Shown here in pieces: positions 36,030-46,800 of a stretch of DNA of 64,000 nucleotides. Position numbers and translations under genes: made by a program. This DNA is from Geopseudomonas aromaticivorans. Lineage in GTDB: Bacteria > Pseudomonadota > Gammaproteobacteria > Pseudomonadales > Pseudomonadaceae. The notes under the pieces were generated by a model, which saw only the letters and a program-made list of their open reading frames with translations, had not been told where the DNA came from and did not search any database. The stretch covers positions 142,819-206,818 of the forward strand of contig NZ_JAHRGL010000002.1 of the NCBI RefSeq assembly GCF_019097855.1, read 5' to 3'. Every line of letters begins with the position of its first letter. The stretch's first letter is position 1.

Positions 36030-38328
36030 ATGAGTCACTCGCCAACGCCGTTGCCTCCCTCTCTCGCGCAGCGCTACCCGGTGCTGATCGTGGCCAGCAC
36101 CCTGGGCCAGGAGGGCAGCATCGTCACCCACAGCGCCCAGGATGTCGTGCGTGCCCTGCATGACCATGAGCTGGACGTGGAGCTGACCGCTTCACTGGAT
36201 GATGCGGAAATCGCCTTCCGCGCCGGTCCTGCCTACTCCTGCGTGATTCTCGGCTGGGGCCTGTGCGAGCAGGATCTCGACAAGGCGATGCAGGTTATCC
36301 GGCTGATCCGCCGGCGCACCCCAGCTGCCGATCATGCTGGGCATGAGCCAGGCGCATCAGAGCCGGGTGCCGCTGGAGTTCGTCGAGAACATCGACGGCT
36401 TCATCTGGCTGCCGGAAGACAGCCCCGAATTCATCGCCGGGCGCATTGCGGCGGCTGCCAGCCGTTACCTCGACACCATCCTGCCGCCGTTCTTCGGCGC
36501 CCTGGTCAACTTCGCCGACACCTGCGAATACTCCTGGCACACCCCCGGCCACACCGGTGGCACCGCGTTCATGAAGACTGCTGTGGGGCGCAGTTTCCTC
36601 GACTTCTACGGCGAGCAGATGCTGCGCTCCGACCTCAGCGTGTCGGTCGGCGAACTGGGCTCGCTGAACGACCACTCCGGCCCGGTGGCCGCGGCGGAAA
36701 GCTACGCGGCGCGGGTGTTCGGCGCCGACTACACCTTCTTCTCGGTCGGCGGCAGTTCGGCCAGCAACCAGATGGTCCTGCACTCGGCAGTGACCGACGG
36801 CGACGCCGTGCTGGTCGACCGCAACTGCCACAAGTCGCTGAACTACGCGCTGAACATGTCCGGCGCAGTGCCGCTGTACCTGCGCCCGCGGCGCAACGCG
36901 CGCGGGCTGATCGGCCCGGTGCCGCAAAGCGAGCTGACCCCCGAAGCGGTGGCGAAGAAGCTCGCCGAGAGCCCGCTGGCGCGCGACAAGCAGGCCCGTC
37001 CGGTGCTGGCGGTGCTGACCAATTCGACCTACGACGGCCTCTGCTACAACGTGCAGACCACCACCCGCGAGCTGAGCAAGACGGTGGATCGCATCCACTA
37101 CGACGAAGCCTGGTACGCCTACGCGCGCTTCAATGCGCTGTACGAGGGGCGCTACGGCATGCACCGCGGCGAGCGACATGCCGACGACGCCACGGTGACC
37201 GTCACCCACTCGACCCACAAGCTGCTCGCCGCGCTGTCGCAAGCCTCGATGATCCACATCCGCTCCGGCAAGGTGCCGGTCAAGCCGGCGTTGTTCAACG
37301 AAGCCTTCATGATGCACACCTCGACTTCGCCGCAGTACAGCATCATCGCCTCCATCGATGTTTCGGCGAAGATGATGGACGATGCCGGCGAGTACCTCAC
37401 CGAGGAATCGATCGGCGAGGCCATCGCCTTCCGCCAGGCCATGGTCCGCCTCGGCAACGAGATGCGCATGCGCGATGCCACGGACTGGTGGTTCGGCGTC
37501 TGGCAGCCCGATGTGGTGGACGGCGTGCCGTTCGGCGACATCGACCCGCAACGCCTCCATCACGGCGATGCCTGGGTGCTCAAGCCCGGCGCCACCTGGC
37601 ACGGCTTCGGCGACCTGGGCGCCGACTACTGCATGCTCGACCCGATCAAGGTAACGGTGCTGACGCCCGGGCAGACTCTGGAAGGGGAGATGCAGGGCAG
37701 CGGCATTCCGGCGCCGCTGGTGTCCTCCTTCCTCTCCAGTCGCGGCATCGTGGTGGAGAAGACCGAGCCGTACTCGATCCTGCTGCTGTTCAGCGTCGGC
37801 GTGACCCGTGGCAAGTGGGGTTCGCTGGTCGCCGGCCTGATGGAATTCAAGAACCACTACGACGCCAACACGTCGCTCGGGCAGGTGATGCCCGAGCTGG
37901 TGGCCAGCCATGCCGAGCGCTACGCCGGCATGGGGCTGCGCGACCTGGCCGAGGCGATGCACCAGGAGATGCTGGCTTCGCAGCTGCTGCACAACATGGA
38001 TGCGGCCTTCAGCCTGCTGCCCGATCCAGTGGCCTCGCCGCGTGAGACCTACGCCAGGCTGGTGAAGGGCGAGATCGAGCAGATCGCGGTACGCGACATG
38101 CAGGACCGTACCGTCGCCGTGCAGATCGTGCCCTATCCGCCGGGCATCCCGCTGATGATGCCGGGCGAAAAGGCCGGCGCCGACAAGCGCGCGATCATCG
38201 ACTACCTGCTGGCGATGGAGTTGTTCGACGGCCGTTTCCCCGGCTTCGGACATGACAACCACGGCATCGAGGTCGAACGCGATGCCCAGGGTCGTCTCAC
38301 CTACAGGGTCTATGTGGTCAAGCAGTAA
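36030..38328 (+). pseudogene. Orn/Lys/Arg decarboxylase, interrupted by a frameshift
   Basis: A PLP-dependent group III decarboxylase of about 765 residues if repaired. The N-terminal wing domain starts MSHSPTPLPPSLAQRYPVL at 36030, with AGAGGAG upstream, and stays in frame to about 36320. From 36322 the protein continues one base forward: QLPIMLGMSQAHQSRVPLEF. The switch lies at the C-run 36319-36322 and fits one extra base or two lost bases. The rest is intact: SWHTPGHTGG, DEAWYA, the PLP-lysine motif STHKLLAALSQASM, and YPPGIPLMMPGE. Such enzymes consume protons to resist acid or supply polyamines. The PotE-type gene 81 bases downstream suggests ornithine or lysine as substrate. A sequencing error cannot be excluded. 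Confidence 0.85.
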
Positions 38329-38409
38329 CACCTGATCAGCCCCGCCCGGCGGCGTGCTGCAGGTCGCCGGGTGCAGGGCCAACGCTGCGAGCAGCGCAAG
38401 GAGTCTTGT

Positions 38410-39744
38410 ATGGCTGAGTCAAGCAAGAAGATGAGCCTCTTCGGCCTCACCACCTTGGTGGCGGTCAACATGATGGGCTCGGGCATCATCATGCTGCCAT
38501 CGAACATGGCGCAACTGGGCGCCGTGTCGTTGCTGTCGTGGATCATCACCGCGATCGGCTCGATGGCCATCGCCTACTGTTTCGCCCAGTGCGGCATCTA
38601 CTGCAACAAGTCGGGCGGCATGTCGGCCTACAGCGAAGAGGCGCACGGCAAGTCGGAGTTTTTCCTCTGCTCGTTCCTCTACTTCCTGTCGCTGGCGATC
38701 GGCAACGTGGCCATCGGCATTTCTGCGGTGGGCTACCTCACCTCGTTCTTCCCCTGGCTGGGCAGTGGCGCCATTCCGCTGTTCATCGGCACCGTCGGCC
38801 TGCTGTGGATCACCACGCTGGCCAACTTCGGCGGCCCGAGCATCACCGGCAAGATCGGCACGGTCACCGTGTGGGGCGTGATCATCCCGGTGGCCGGCCT
38901 CAGCGTGATCGGCTGGTTCTGGTTCGATCCGCAGGTGTTCAGCGCCGCCTGGAACCCCAACAACATCGCCGTCAACGATGCCATCACCCAGAGTATCCCG
39001 CTGACTCTGTGGGCCTTCCTCGGCATGGAGTCGGCAGCGCAGAGCTCTGATGCGGTGGAGAATCCCAAGCGCAACGTGCCGCTGGCCTGCTTGTTCGGCA
39101 CCCTCGGCGCCGCGGTGGTGTACGTGCTGTCGACTACGGTGATCCAGGGCATCATCCCCAACGCCGAGCTGGCCAACTCCTCGGCGCCGTTCGCCTACGT
39201 CTATGCGCAGATGTTCAACCCCCTGGTCGGCAACATCATCATGGCGCTGGCGGTGATGGCCTGCGTCGGCTCGCTGCTGGGCTGGCAGTTCACCCTGGCG
39301 CAGACCGCCAAGATGACCGCCGACCAGGGCCTGTTCCCCAAACTGTTCTCCAAGGTGACCGCGGCGAATGCGCCGATCATCGGCATGATCGTCTGCGGCG
39401 TGCTGCAGACCCTGCTGGCGGTGTCGACCATCTCGCCCAACGCCAGCGAGCAGTTCGGCAAGCTAGTCAGCCTGGCGGCGGTGACCAACCTGATTCCCTA
39501 CGTGACCGCGCTCACCGGCCTGCTGGTGATCATGCACAAGGCCAACGTCAGTGCCGCGATCTACAGCCGCAACGTGGTGGCGCTGTTGATCGCGATGGCC
39601 TACTCGTACTACGCCATCTACGCCTCCGGCAAGGACGCGGTGTTCGGCGCCACCATCGTGCTGGCGATCGGTTACCTGCTCTACGGCTTCATTGCCAAGA
39701 ACTTTGTCGATCAGCGACCCGCCGTCGCGGCCGCCAGGGCCTAG
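38410..39744 (+). CDS. potE: PotE/CadB-type amino acid-polyamine antiporter
   Basis: A 444-residue APC-family antiporter with 12 helices. VNMMGSGIIMLPSNMAQLG, CNKSGGMSAYSEEAHGKS and the run from ITVWGVIIP-like (VTVWGVIIPVAGL) to WAFLGMESA follow E. coli PotE closely. It exchanges the product diamine for the amino acid substrate, completing the acid-resistance cycle with the decarboxylase. AAGGAG precedes this ATG; the upstream frame to 38371 is not supported. CadB is the alternative identity, giving cadaverine/lysine exchange. Confidence 0.82.
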   Translation: MAESSKKMSLFGLTTLVAVNMMGSGIIMLPSNMAQLGAVSLLSWIITAIGSMAIAYCFAQCGIYCNKSGGMSAYSEEAHGKSEFFLCSFLYFLSLAIGNVAIGISAVGYLTSFFPWLGSGAIPLFIGTVGLLWITTLANFGGPSITGKIGTVTVWGVIIPVAGLSVIGWFWFDPQVFSAAWNPNNIAVNDAITQSIPLTLWAFLGMESAAQSSDAVENPKRNVPLACLFGTLGAAVVYVLSTTVIQGIIPNAELANSSAPFAYVYAQMFNPLVGNIIMALAVMACVGSLLGWQFTLAQTAKMTADQGLFPKLFSKVTAANAPIIGMIVCGVLQTLLAVSTISPNASEQFGKLVSLAAVTNLIPYVTALTGLLVIMHKANVSAAIYSRNVVALLIAMAYSYYAIYASGKDAVFGATIVLAIGYLLYGFIAKNFVDQRPAVAAARA

Positions 39745-39797
39745 GCGTTGTCTCCCGGATTGCCAAGAAATCTGAATGTAGGGACCAGGATATGAAC

Positions 39798-40697
39798 ATG
39801 AAGCCACACAAACCCGTCAGTCTGCTGCTCGCCGGCCTGTTCGCGCTGCTGCCGATGCTGGCCGGTGCCGACACCCTCGAGCGCGTGCGCAGCAACAATG
39901 CGATCACCCTGGGCTATGTGCCCGGCCTTGAGCCGTTCAGCGGCGAGGAGGGCGGCAAGGTCAGCGGCTACGCCATCGACCTGTGTCTGAAGATCGCCGA
40001 CAGGGTGAAAACCGGGCTGGGTCTGAGCGACATGCAGGTGCGCTACCAGGCGCTCAGCGCCGACCAGGCCATCGACGCCATCACCTCGGCGAAGATCGAC
40101 ATCTTCTGCACCCCGACGCCGGAAACCCTGGAACGGCGCAAGTGGGTGAGCTACTCGCTGCCGGTGTACACCGCCGGTCTCTCAGTGGTGGTGCGCAAGG
40201 ATGCCCCGCCGTCGCTGGTGAAGGCGCTCAATGGTGAAGCGGTGCATGCCGGCCCGACCTGGCGGGCCACCATCAACCAGGGGCTGGCCAGCCACACTTT
40301 CGCGGCGCTCAAGGGCGGTGTCACCGAAGAGTGGTTGCGCGACAAGCTGCGCAGGCTCGGGGTGATCGCCACCCTGGTCACGGTCGACGACCACAAGCAG
40401 GGCATGCAGATGGTGGCCGAAGGCAAGGCCGCTGCGTTCTTCGCCGAACGCATGCTGCTGGAGAGCGACCTGAAGGAGCATCAGGCCGCCGCGCAGATGA
40501 TGGTGCTGGATCGCATCTTTGAAATTGCCCCGGTGTCCATGGCCTTCGAACGTGGCGACGAGGACTTCCGCCTGCTGGTGGATACCGTGCTCAGCGACCT
40601 GTACCGCTCGCCGGAATACGAAAGGCAATACGCGGAGTACTTCGGCGCGCCCGGCGATATGGCAAAGCTGCTGTTTCATGTCTATGCCTTGCCATAG
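39798..40697 (+). CDS. Periplasmic amino-acid-binding protein (SBP_bac_3)
   Basis: A 299-residue secreted protein: signal peptide MKPHKPVSLLLAGLFALLPM..LAGA, then a two-lobed SBP_bac_3 domain (ITLGYVPGLEPFSG, YAIDLCLKIAD, and the mid-domain WVSYSLPVYTAGLSVVV). The ATG at 39798 was preferred to 39792 because AGGA then has a normal 7-base spacing. No ABC permease or ATPase is adjacent; it follows the antiporter gene by 53 bases. It may bind the decarboxylase substrate for a separately encoded importer, or act as an orphan sensor. Confidence 0.85.
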   Translation: MKPHKPVSLLLAGLFALLPMLAGADTLERVRSNNAITLGYVPGLEPFSGEEGGKVSGYAIDLCLKIADRVKTGLGLSDMQVRYQALSADQAIDAITSAKIDIFCTPTPETLERRKWVSYSLPVYTAGLSVVVRKDAPPSLVKALNGEAVHAGPTWRATINQGLASHTFAALKGGVTEEWLRDKLRRLGVIATLVTVDDHKQGMQMVAEGKAAAFFAERMLLESDLKEHQAAAQMMVLDRIFEIAPVSMAFERGDEDFRLLVDTVLSDLYRSPEYERQYAEYFGAPGDMAKLLFHVYALP

Positions 40698-40848
40698 GGG
40701 GAAACAACCGTTGTGCCCAGGAAGTCCGGACACCGGTGGGGTTAATGGCGCCAGAGGCGACTTGCCCACGGGTCAAATGCCGCCATCCACGTCATTGGCG
40801 GCGCCATGACTCTGGCGTTACTGAACGACACGACACAGGAGCAATACC

Positions 40849-41529
40849 ATGAAGCGTTCCAGCATCGCCGTCACCGGGCTACTGTTTTCCGCACTGCTGC
40901 TCGGTGGCTGCGCGTCGCAAGTCACCAAGCCGGAGCAGTATTCCGGTTTCCTCCCCGACTACTCGCGCTTGCAGCCAGCCAAGTCCCCCAGCGGTCAACC
41001 GGTCATGCGCTGGATGGCGCCCGGCGTCAAGCTGGACAGCTACAAGCACGTGATGGTGCAGTCGATCGGCTTCTATCCCGCGCCGAGTCCGTCCGAGCAG
41101 ATCGGCGCGCCGGCCTTGGCCGACCTGCAGGCGTACACCTCCGAGCAGGTCAAGGCCGCATTCGGCAAGCGCTTCCAGGTGCATGAGCCGAGCAACACAC
41201 CGAAGGGCTCCCTGCCAGGCCCGCAAACCCTGATCCTGCGTGCCGCGATTACCGGCGTGGATACCAAGGCCGAAGGCCTCAAGCCCTACGAGATAATCCC
41301 CATCGCCCTGGTTGCGGCGGCCACCACCACCGCCAGCGGCGCACGCGACCGCACCACCGAGCTGTTCGTCGAGGCCGAACTGCTCGACGCCAGCACCGGC
41401 AAGCCGGTGTTGCAGGTGGTCCGCAAGGGCTATGGCAAGGAGCTGGAAAACACCAAGGAGCAGGTCACCCTGAATACCCTCAAGGGCGTGGTCGACGGCA
41501 TCGTGCGCGATATCGAGAAGTTCGAGTAG
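40849..41529 (+). CDS. DUF3313 lipoprotein, copy 1
   Basis: A 226-residue lipoprotein with leader MKRSSIAVTGLLFSALLLGGC (lipobox LLGGC, shown in part) and a DUF3313 domain over the whole mature part. SGFLPDYSRLQ, GLKPYEIIPIALVAAA and RDRTTELFVEAELLDASTGK are the conserved stretches. DUF3313 proteins are outer-membrane or periplasmic lipoproteins of unknown function. AGGAG precedes the ATG. It is a single gene. A clear paralogue lies at 52991-53647 next to a FadL porin. Confidence 0.88.
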   Translation: MKRSSIAVTGLLFSALLLGGCASQVTKPEQYSGFLPDYSRLQPAKSPSGQPVMRWMAPGVKLDSYKHVMVQSIGFYPAPSPSEQIGAPALADLQAYTSEQVKAAFGKRFQVHEPSNTPKGSLPGPQTLILRAAITGVDTKAEGLKPYEIIPIALVAAATTTASGARDRTTELFVEAELLDASTGKPVLQVVRKGYGKELENTKEQVTLNTLKGVVDGIVRDIEKFE

Positions 41530-41625
41530 CGCCGGCACAGGGGCACGACGACCGAGACAAGAGCTGTTGAGAGTGCCCCTGGGGCAACTCGCGTGTTCCT
41601 GGCTCGGCCGCCGGCTTGAGCGCAG

Positions 41626-42306
41626 CTAGCCGCCAAGAGCGATGGTCGCGGCCACCAGGGCAATGCCCAGCACGGTGAACACCAACGCGGTGAGCCAGGG
41701 GCGACGGGCGCCGGCAAAGCGGCCGTAGCCCATGCCGATGAGAAACAGCATGCCCAGGGCAATCGCATTGGAGGCGCGCAGGGCATGCATCGGCTCACTG
41801 AGCAGCACGAACGGCAGCACCACCGGCAGGGTGGAGAAAAAAACCAGCAGGAACACCGAGACTGCCGCCAGCAGGTCGCTCATGCCGAGACTCAGGCGGG
41901 TCCGCTCTATTGGCTGCTCCAGCACGCGCCGGTGCAGCGTGTGCACATCTTCGGCTTTCATCACCTTGGTGACCAGGATCGGCAGGGCATCGGCCAGCAC
42001 GTCGAAGGCTTGTGCGGAGCCGGGCGGGATGTTCTTCAGGTGCTGCAACATGCGCCAGGTATGGCCACGCTCGGCAAGGCGGTTCAGCAGCAGCATGCAG
42101 CCATCCACCAGGCCCCAGGCCAGGTTGCAGCCCAGGCTGGCGATCAGCAGCTCGCGCACCGAGCTTTCCCCGGCGTTGGCTACGCTGAAGGTGCCGGTGA
42201 AGGTCAGCACCATGAGCAGGCCAAACAGAATTTCCGACATGCGCGATACCGGATCGAGCACCTGCTGCCGTGGGGGGTTGTTGCCGTCCTGCTCTCTCGT
42301 CGCCAT
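41626..42306 (-). CDS. VIT1/CCC1-like membrane protein
   Basis: A 226-residue inner-membrane protein with about five helices. VLDPVSRMSEILFGLLMVLT, LIASLGCNLAWGLVDGCMLL and the C-terminal helices resemble the VIT/CCC1 family of Fe2+/Mn2+ carriers. The central soluble part (about 90-145) is longer than in plant VIT1 and lacks an obvious metal-binding Glu cluster, so transport of iron or manganese is only suggested. AGGAAGG precedes the ATG. It is convergent with the DUF3313 gene and divergent from the RND operon. Confidence 0.7.
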   Translation of the reverse strand: MATREQDGNNPPRQQVLDPVSRMSEILFGLLMVLTFTGTFSVANAGESSVRELLIASLGCNLAWGLVDGCMLLLNRLAERGHTWRMLQHLKNIPPGSAQAFDVLADALPILVTKVMKAEDVHTLHRRVLEQPIERTRLSLGMSDLLAAVSVFLLVFFSTLPVVLPFVLLSEPMHALRASNAIALGMLFLIGMGYGRFAGARRPWLTALVFTVLGIALVAATIALGG

Positions 42307-42661
42307 GGCAGTCCTTCCTGGTCAGTCTGTAGTGGCATTCATAGCGAGTATGGGAAGAAAACGACAGGCTGCCACTGAAGTTGGTCGGACGGCGTTGCCC
42401 TGCTCGTGTGCAGCCATCCCCTGGTCCTCGTGCGGCTTGGACGTCCCGGTCGCAGCGGCGGAAAGAACCCCCGCCAAAAGTCGTCTCGCCTGGTGGCAGT
42501 GGGCTACCTTTTAAAAGCAAGGATAAAGCCTGCCTGAGTCACAAGAACTGCAAGCAACATTCACCGCGCATCGGCAAGTGCCATTGGCTCGGGATGCAGG
42601 CCGGCTGTGTGAGTCGTGCGAGAAAGTCGTGGCCGCACCGAGCGTTGAAGGGGGAAGTCTC
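42307..42661. other. Gap upstream of the RND operon
   Basis: 355 bases between the divergent VIT-like and RND adaptor genes. No gene is supported. An AT-rich patch CTTTTAAAAGCAAGG near 42508-42522 may be part of a promoter. No regulator gene or clear operator was found. Confidence 0.4.
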
Positions 42662-43861
42662 GTGACAAAGAACAACAACCAGCGCCTGTTTCTTGGCATG
42701 GCGTTCGTGCTCATGCAGGTATTGCTCGGTGGCTGCGACAGCAAGGCGCCGCCGGCGGCCGCCGTTCTGGAAGTGCCATTCGTCACCGTCGCCGCGCGAG
42801 ATGTGCGCATTCCGCTCGATCTGATCGGCGAGACCATCGGCTCCACCGACGTGACCATCCGTGCGCGGGTCGACGGTTTCCTCGACGGCATGCATTTCAA
42901 GGAGGGCACCTTCGTCGACAAGGGCGCGCTGCTCTACACCATCGACCCGCAGCCGCTCCAGGCCAAGCTCGCCCAGGCCCAGGCGATGCTGGCGCAGGCG
43001 CATACCAGCCTAGTCAAGACCCGCTCGGATCTGGACCGCATCCGCCCGCTGGCGGAGATGAACGCGGTCAGCAAGCTGGACCTGGATGCCGCGGTGGCCA
43101 ACTACGCGGCGGCGAAGAGCTACGTGGACGCGGCCAGCGCCCAGGTCAAGCTGGCGCAGATCGAGCTGGGCTACACCCGCATCCACGCCCCCGAGCGCGG
43201 CCTGATCGGGCTGTCCGAGGCCGAGGTGGGCGATTTCGTCAGCCAGCGCACCAATGGCGGGTTGCTGAACGTGATCTCGCGCATCGATCCCATCGCGGTA
43301 CGGGTGTCCATCACCGAGCGCGGCTACCTCGAAGCAGCACGGCGGCTGGCCGACCAGCAGCAGGGGGGGCGAACGGCCGATGGCAGCATCGCGACCGCGA
43401 ACCAGCGCCCGTTGTCGCTGATCCTCGCCGACGGCAGCCTCTACGAGCAGCGCGGGGTGCCGACCAAGGTTGATCGCAACATCGATCCCACCACTGGCGC
43501 GCTGACCATCGAGGCCGAGTTCCCCAATCCGCAGGGCCTGCTGCGTCCGGGGATGTTCGCGCGCATACGCTTCGATGCCGACGAGATCAAGGGCGCGCTC
43601 CTGCTGCCGCAACGGGCGGTCAGCGAATTGCAGTCGGTGCACCGGGTGTTCGTCATCAAGCCGGACGACACGGTGGAGGTGCGCCAGGTGCAGGTGGGGC
43701 AAAGGCTCGGCAGCGACTGGGTGATCCAGTCCGGACTGCAGGCGGGGGAGCGGGTCGCGGTGGCCGGGCTGTTGCGCCTGCGCCCGGGCATGACCGTCAA
43801 GCCACGCGAGGCCAACGCCAGCGAGCTGCCGCCAGTGGCCGAGGGTGGCAAGAATGGGTGA
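42662..43861 (+). CDS. RND efflux periplasmic adaptor lipoprotein
   Basis: A 399-residue membrane-fusion protein. The leader ends in a lipobox (VLLGGC) at about residue 24. IGSTDVTIRARVDGFLDGMHF is the first lipoyl half (core RARVDGFL), an alpha-hairpin follows at about 100-150, and barrel and membrane-proximal domains end at about 385. It joins the RND pump to its outer membrane channel. The start is GTG with GGGGGAAG upstream; an in-frame ATG at 42578 would place 28 extra polar residues before the leader. Its stop overlaps the pump start by 8 bases. Confidence 0.92.
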   Translation: MTKNNNQRLFLGMAFVLMQVLLGGCDSKAPPAAAVLEVPFVTVAARDVRIPLDLIGETIGSTDVTIRARVDGFLDGMHFKEGTFVDKGALLYTIDPQPLQAKLAQAQAMLAQAHTSLVKTRSDLDRIRPLAEMNAVSKLDLDAAVANYAAAKSYVDAASAQVKLAQIELGYTRIHAPERGLIGLSEAEVGDFVSQRTNGGLLNVISRIDPIAVRVSITERGYLEAARRLADQQQGGRTADGSIATANQRPLSLILADGSLYEQRGVPTKVDRNIDPTTGALTIEAEFPNPQGLLRPGMFARIRFDADEIKGALLLPQRAVSELQSVHRVFVIKPDDTVEVRQVQVGQRLGSDWVIQSGLQAGERVAVAGLLRLRPGMTVKPREANASELPPVAEGGKNG

Positions 43862-46800
43862 TTTCTTCGTCCGTCGCCCCATCTTCGCGATGGTGATCGC
43901 GATCATCATCGTCATCGTCGGCCTGGTGGCGATGGGCAGTCTGCCTATCGCCCAGTACCCCGACATCACCCCGCCGGAGATCAAGGTCGAGGCCACCTAC
44001 GACGGCGCCAACGCGGTGAACGTCGAGCAGTCGGTGGCCACGCCGCTGGAGCAGAAGGTCAACGGCGTCGAGAACATGCTGTACATGAAGTCGACCAACG
44101 CCGGTAACGGGCAGATGACCCTGTCGGTGGCCTTCGAGGTCGGCTCCGATCTCGACATCTCCAACGTGCTGGTGCAGAACCGCGTGTCCGAGGGTTCCGC
44201 GCAACTCCCCGAGGATGTCAAGCGCAAGGGGGTGAAGGTCAAGAAGGCGCTGGCCTTCCCGCTGATGCTGGTGACCCTGCGCTCGCCGAACGGCAGCTTC
44301 GACGCCGACTTTCTCACCAACTACATGTCGATCAACGTGCTCGACGAGATCGCCCGCATCCAGGGCGTCGGCCAGGTGACCATCTTCGGTGGCGCCGACT
44401 ACGCCATGCGCATCTGGATCAAGCCGGACCAGCTCAGCCGCCTGGGACTCACCGTGCCGGACATCGTCAGCGCCGTGCAGCAGCAGAACGTGCTGACCCC
44501 GGCCGGCAAGCTCGGCGGCCCGCCGGCCGCGCCGGGTACCGAGTTCGCCTACGCGGTGCAGACCCGCGGCCGTCTGGAAACCCCGGAGCAGTTCGGCCAG
44601 GTGGTGGTGCGCTCCAATCCCGACGGCTCGCAGGTGCTGCTGCGCGACGTGGCGCGTATCGAGCTGGGTGCCGAAACCTACAACCAGATCGGCGCCTTCG
44701 GCTCCAAGCCAGCGGCAGTGCTGGCGGTCTACCAGTTGCCCGATGCCAACGGCCTGGAGGTGGCGGAGAACATCCGTGCCGGGATGGAGCGGATGAAGGA
44801 GCGCTTCCCACAGGACGTCGAGTACGTGATCTCGCTGGATACCACCAAGCCGGTTTCCGCCGGCATCGAGGAGATCGTCCATACGCTGTTCGAAGCCACC
44901 GCCATCGTGACCGTGGTGGTGTTCATTTTCCTGCAGAACTTCCGCGCCACCCTGATCCCCACCCTGGCGGTACCGGTGGCGCTGATCGGCACCTTCGCGG
45001 TATTTCCGCTGCTCGGCTTCTCGATCAACACCTTCTCGCTGCTCGGCCTGGTGCTGGCCATCGGCATCGTGGTGGACGACGCCATCGTGGTGGTGGAGGG
45101 GGTGTCGGAGAAGATGGAGCGGGGCATGCCGCGTCGCGAGGCTACCGTCGCGACCATGAAGGAGGTCAGCGGCCCGGTGATTGCCACGGCGCTGTCGCTC
45201 ACCGCAGTGTTCGTGCCGGTGGCCGCCATGTCGGGCATTACCGGCCGCCTCTACCAGCAGTTCGCGATCACCATCGCCATTTCGGTGAGTCTGTCGGCGA
45301 TAGTCGCGCTGACCCTGAGCCCGGCGTTGTCCAGCATGCTGCTGCAACCCCACGAGCACGGCAAGAAGGGGCTGCTGTCGGGCTTCTTCGCCCGCTTCAA
45401 CCGCCTCCTGGAGAAGGTGACCGACAGGTATATCGGACTCACCAGCCGCTTCACCCACCGGCCGCTGCGCGCGCTGGGCGTGCTCGGCGTGCTGGTGGTG
45501 GCGCTGGTGCTGCTGTTTCGCACCGTCCCCGGTGGCTTCGTGCCGGAGGAGGACCAGGCCTATCTGATGGCCAACCTGCAGCTGCCCGACGCCGCCTCGC
45601 TGGAGCGCACCCACGCCGCCGCGGCCAAGGTCGAGGCGATCCTCGCCGCCGATCCGGCCATCGAGTCCTACACCACGGTGACCGGCTACAGCTTCCTCTC
45701 CGGCGCCTCCTCCACCAACAACGCGTTCTTCTTCATCCAGCTCAAGGACTGGGCGGAGCGCCCCGCGGCGGAGGACAAGGCGACCAACGTGGCGCATCGC
45801 CTCACCGGCAAACTGGCGGCGATCAACGAGGGCATCGCCATCGCCTTCGGCCCGCCGGCCATTCCCGGCCTCGGCACCGGTTCGGGCTTCTCGATCATGC
45901 TGCAGGACCGTGTCGGCAACAGCCCCGACTACCTGGCCGAGCAGACCCAGGCGTTCATCCAGGCCGCCGCCAAGCGTCCGGAGATCGCCGGGCTGTACAC
46001 CACCTACCGGGCCACGGTGCCGCAGATCTACCTGGACGTGGATACCCAGAAGACCATGAAGCTCGGCGTCGCCCCGGCGGACGTCAACCAGACCCTGGGC
46101 TCCTTCCTCGGCGGCGCTTATGTCAACGACTTCAACCGCTTCGGCCGGCTGTACAAGGTCTACGTGCAGGCGGAGACCGACTACCGCAAGGACCTCGCCG
46201 ACGCCTCGCTGTTCTACGTGCGCAACAGCGCCGGTGCGATGGTGCCGATGAACACGCTGCTCACCGACGAGTCCACCAACGGCCCCGAGTTCACCTATCG
46301 CTTCAACATGTTCCGCGCCGCCGAGGTTACCGGCCGCCCGGCGCCGGGTTACAGCTCGGCGCAGGCGCTCAAGGCGTTGGAGGAGGTGGCGGCGCAGGTG
46401 CTGCCCAGCGACATGTCCTACGCCTGGAACGCCATGTCCTACCAGGAGAAGGCCGCCGAAGGCTCCGGCAGCATGGTGTTCGTCATGGCACTGGTGTTCG
46501 TGTTCCTGATTCTCGCCGCCCAGTACGAGAGCTGGTCGCTGCCGTTCGGCGTACTGTTCGGCACACCCATCGCCATCTGCGGGGCCATGTTCGGTCTGTG
46601 GGTGGCGCGGCACTTCAGTGCCAGCTACGAGAACAACGTGTTCGCCCAGATCGGCCTGGTGATGCTCATCGGCCTGGCGGCGAAGAACGCCATCCTGATC
46701 GTCGAGTTCGCCCGCACCGAGATCGAGAAGGGCAAGGGGCCGGTGGAGGCGGCGCTGGCGGCGGCGCGGCTGCGCTTCCGGCCGATCCTGATGACCTCGT

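Noticed and set aside
36030-38328. Programmed frameshift as the explanation of the decarboxylase break
   Set aside because: No slippery heptamer, stimulatory Shine-Dalgarno-like site or conserved precedent was seen; an indel or sequencing error is simpler.
40740-40822. Imperfect long inverted repeat around ATGGCGCC and GGCGCCAT before the DUF3313 gene
   Set aside because: Short arms far apart in GC-rich sequence; not distinguishable from chance.
41571-41590. GAGTGCCCC..GGGGCAACTC hairpin between convergent genes
   Set aside because: The loop would be too small and no T-tract follows; possible but too weak to call as a terminator.
43797-46613. Very long minus-strand frame opposite the RND pump
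   Set aside because: It is the antisense shadow of a high-GC gene; the plus-strand protein is an unmistakable RND pump.
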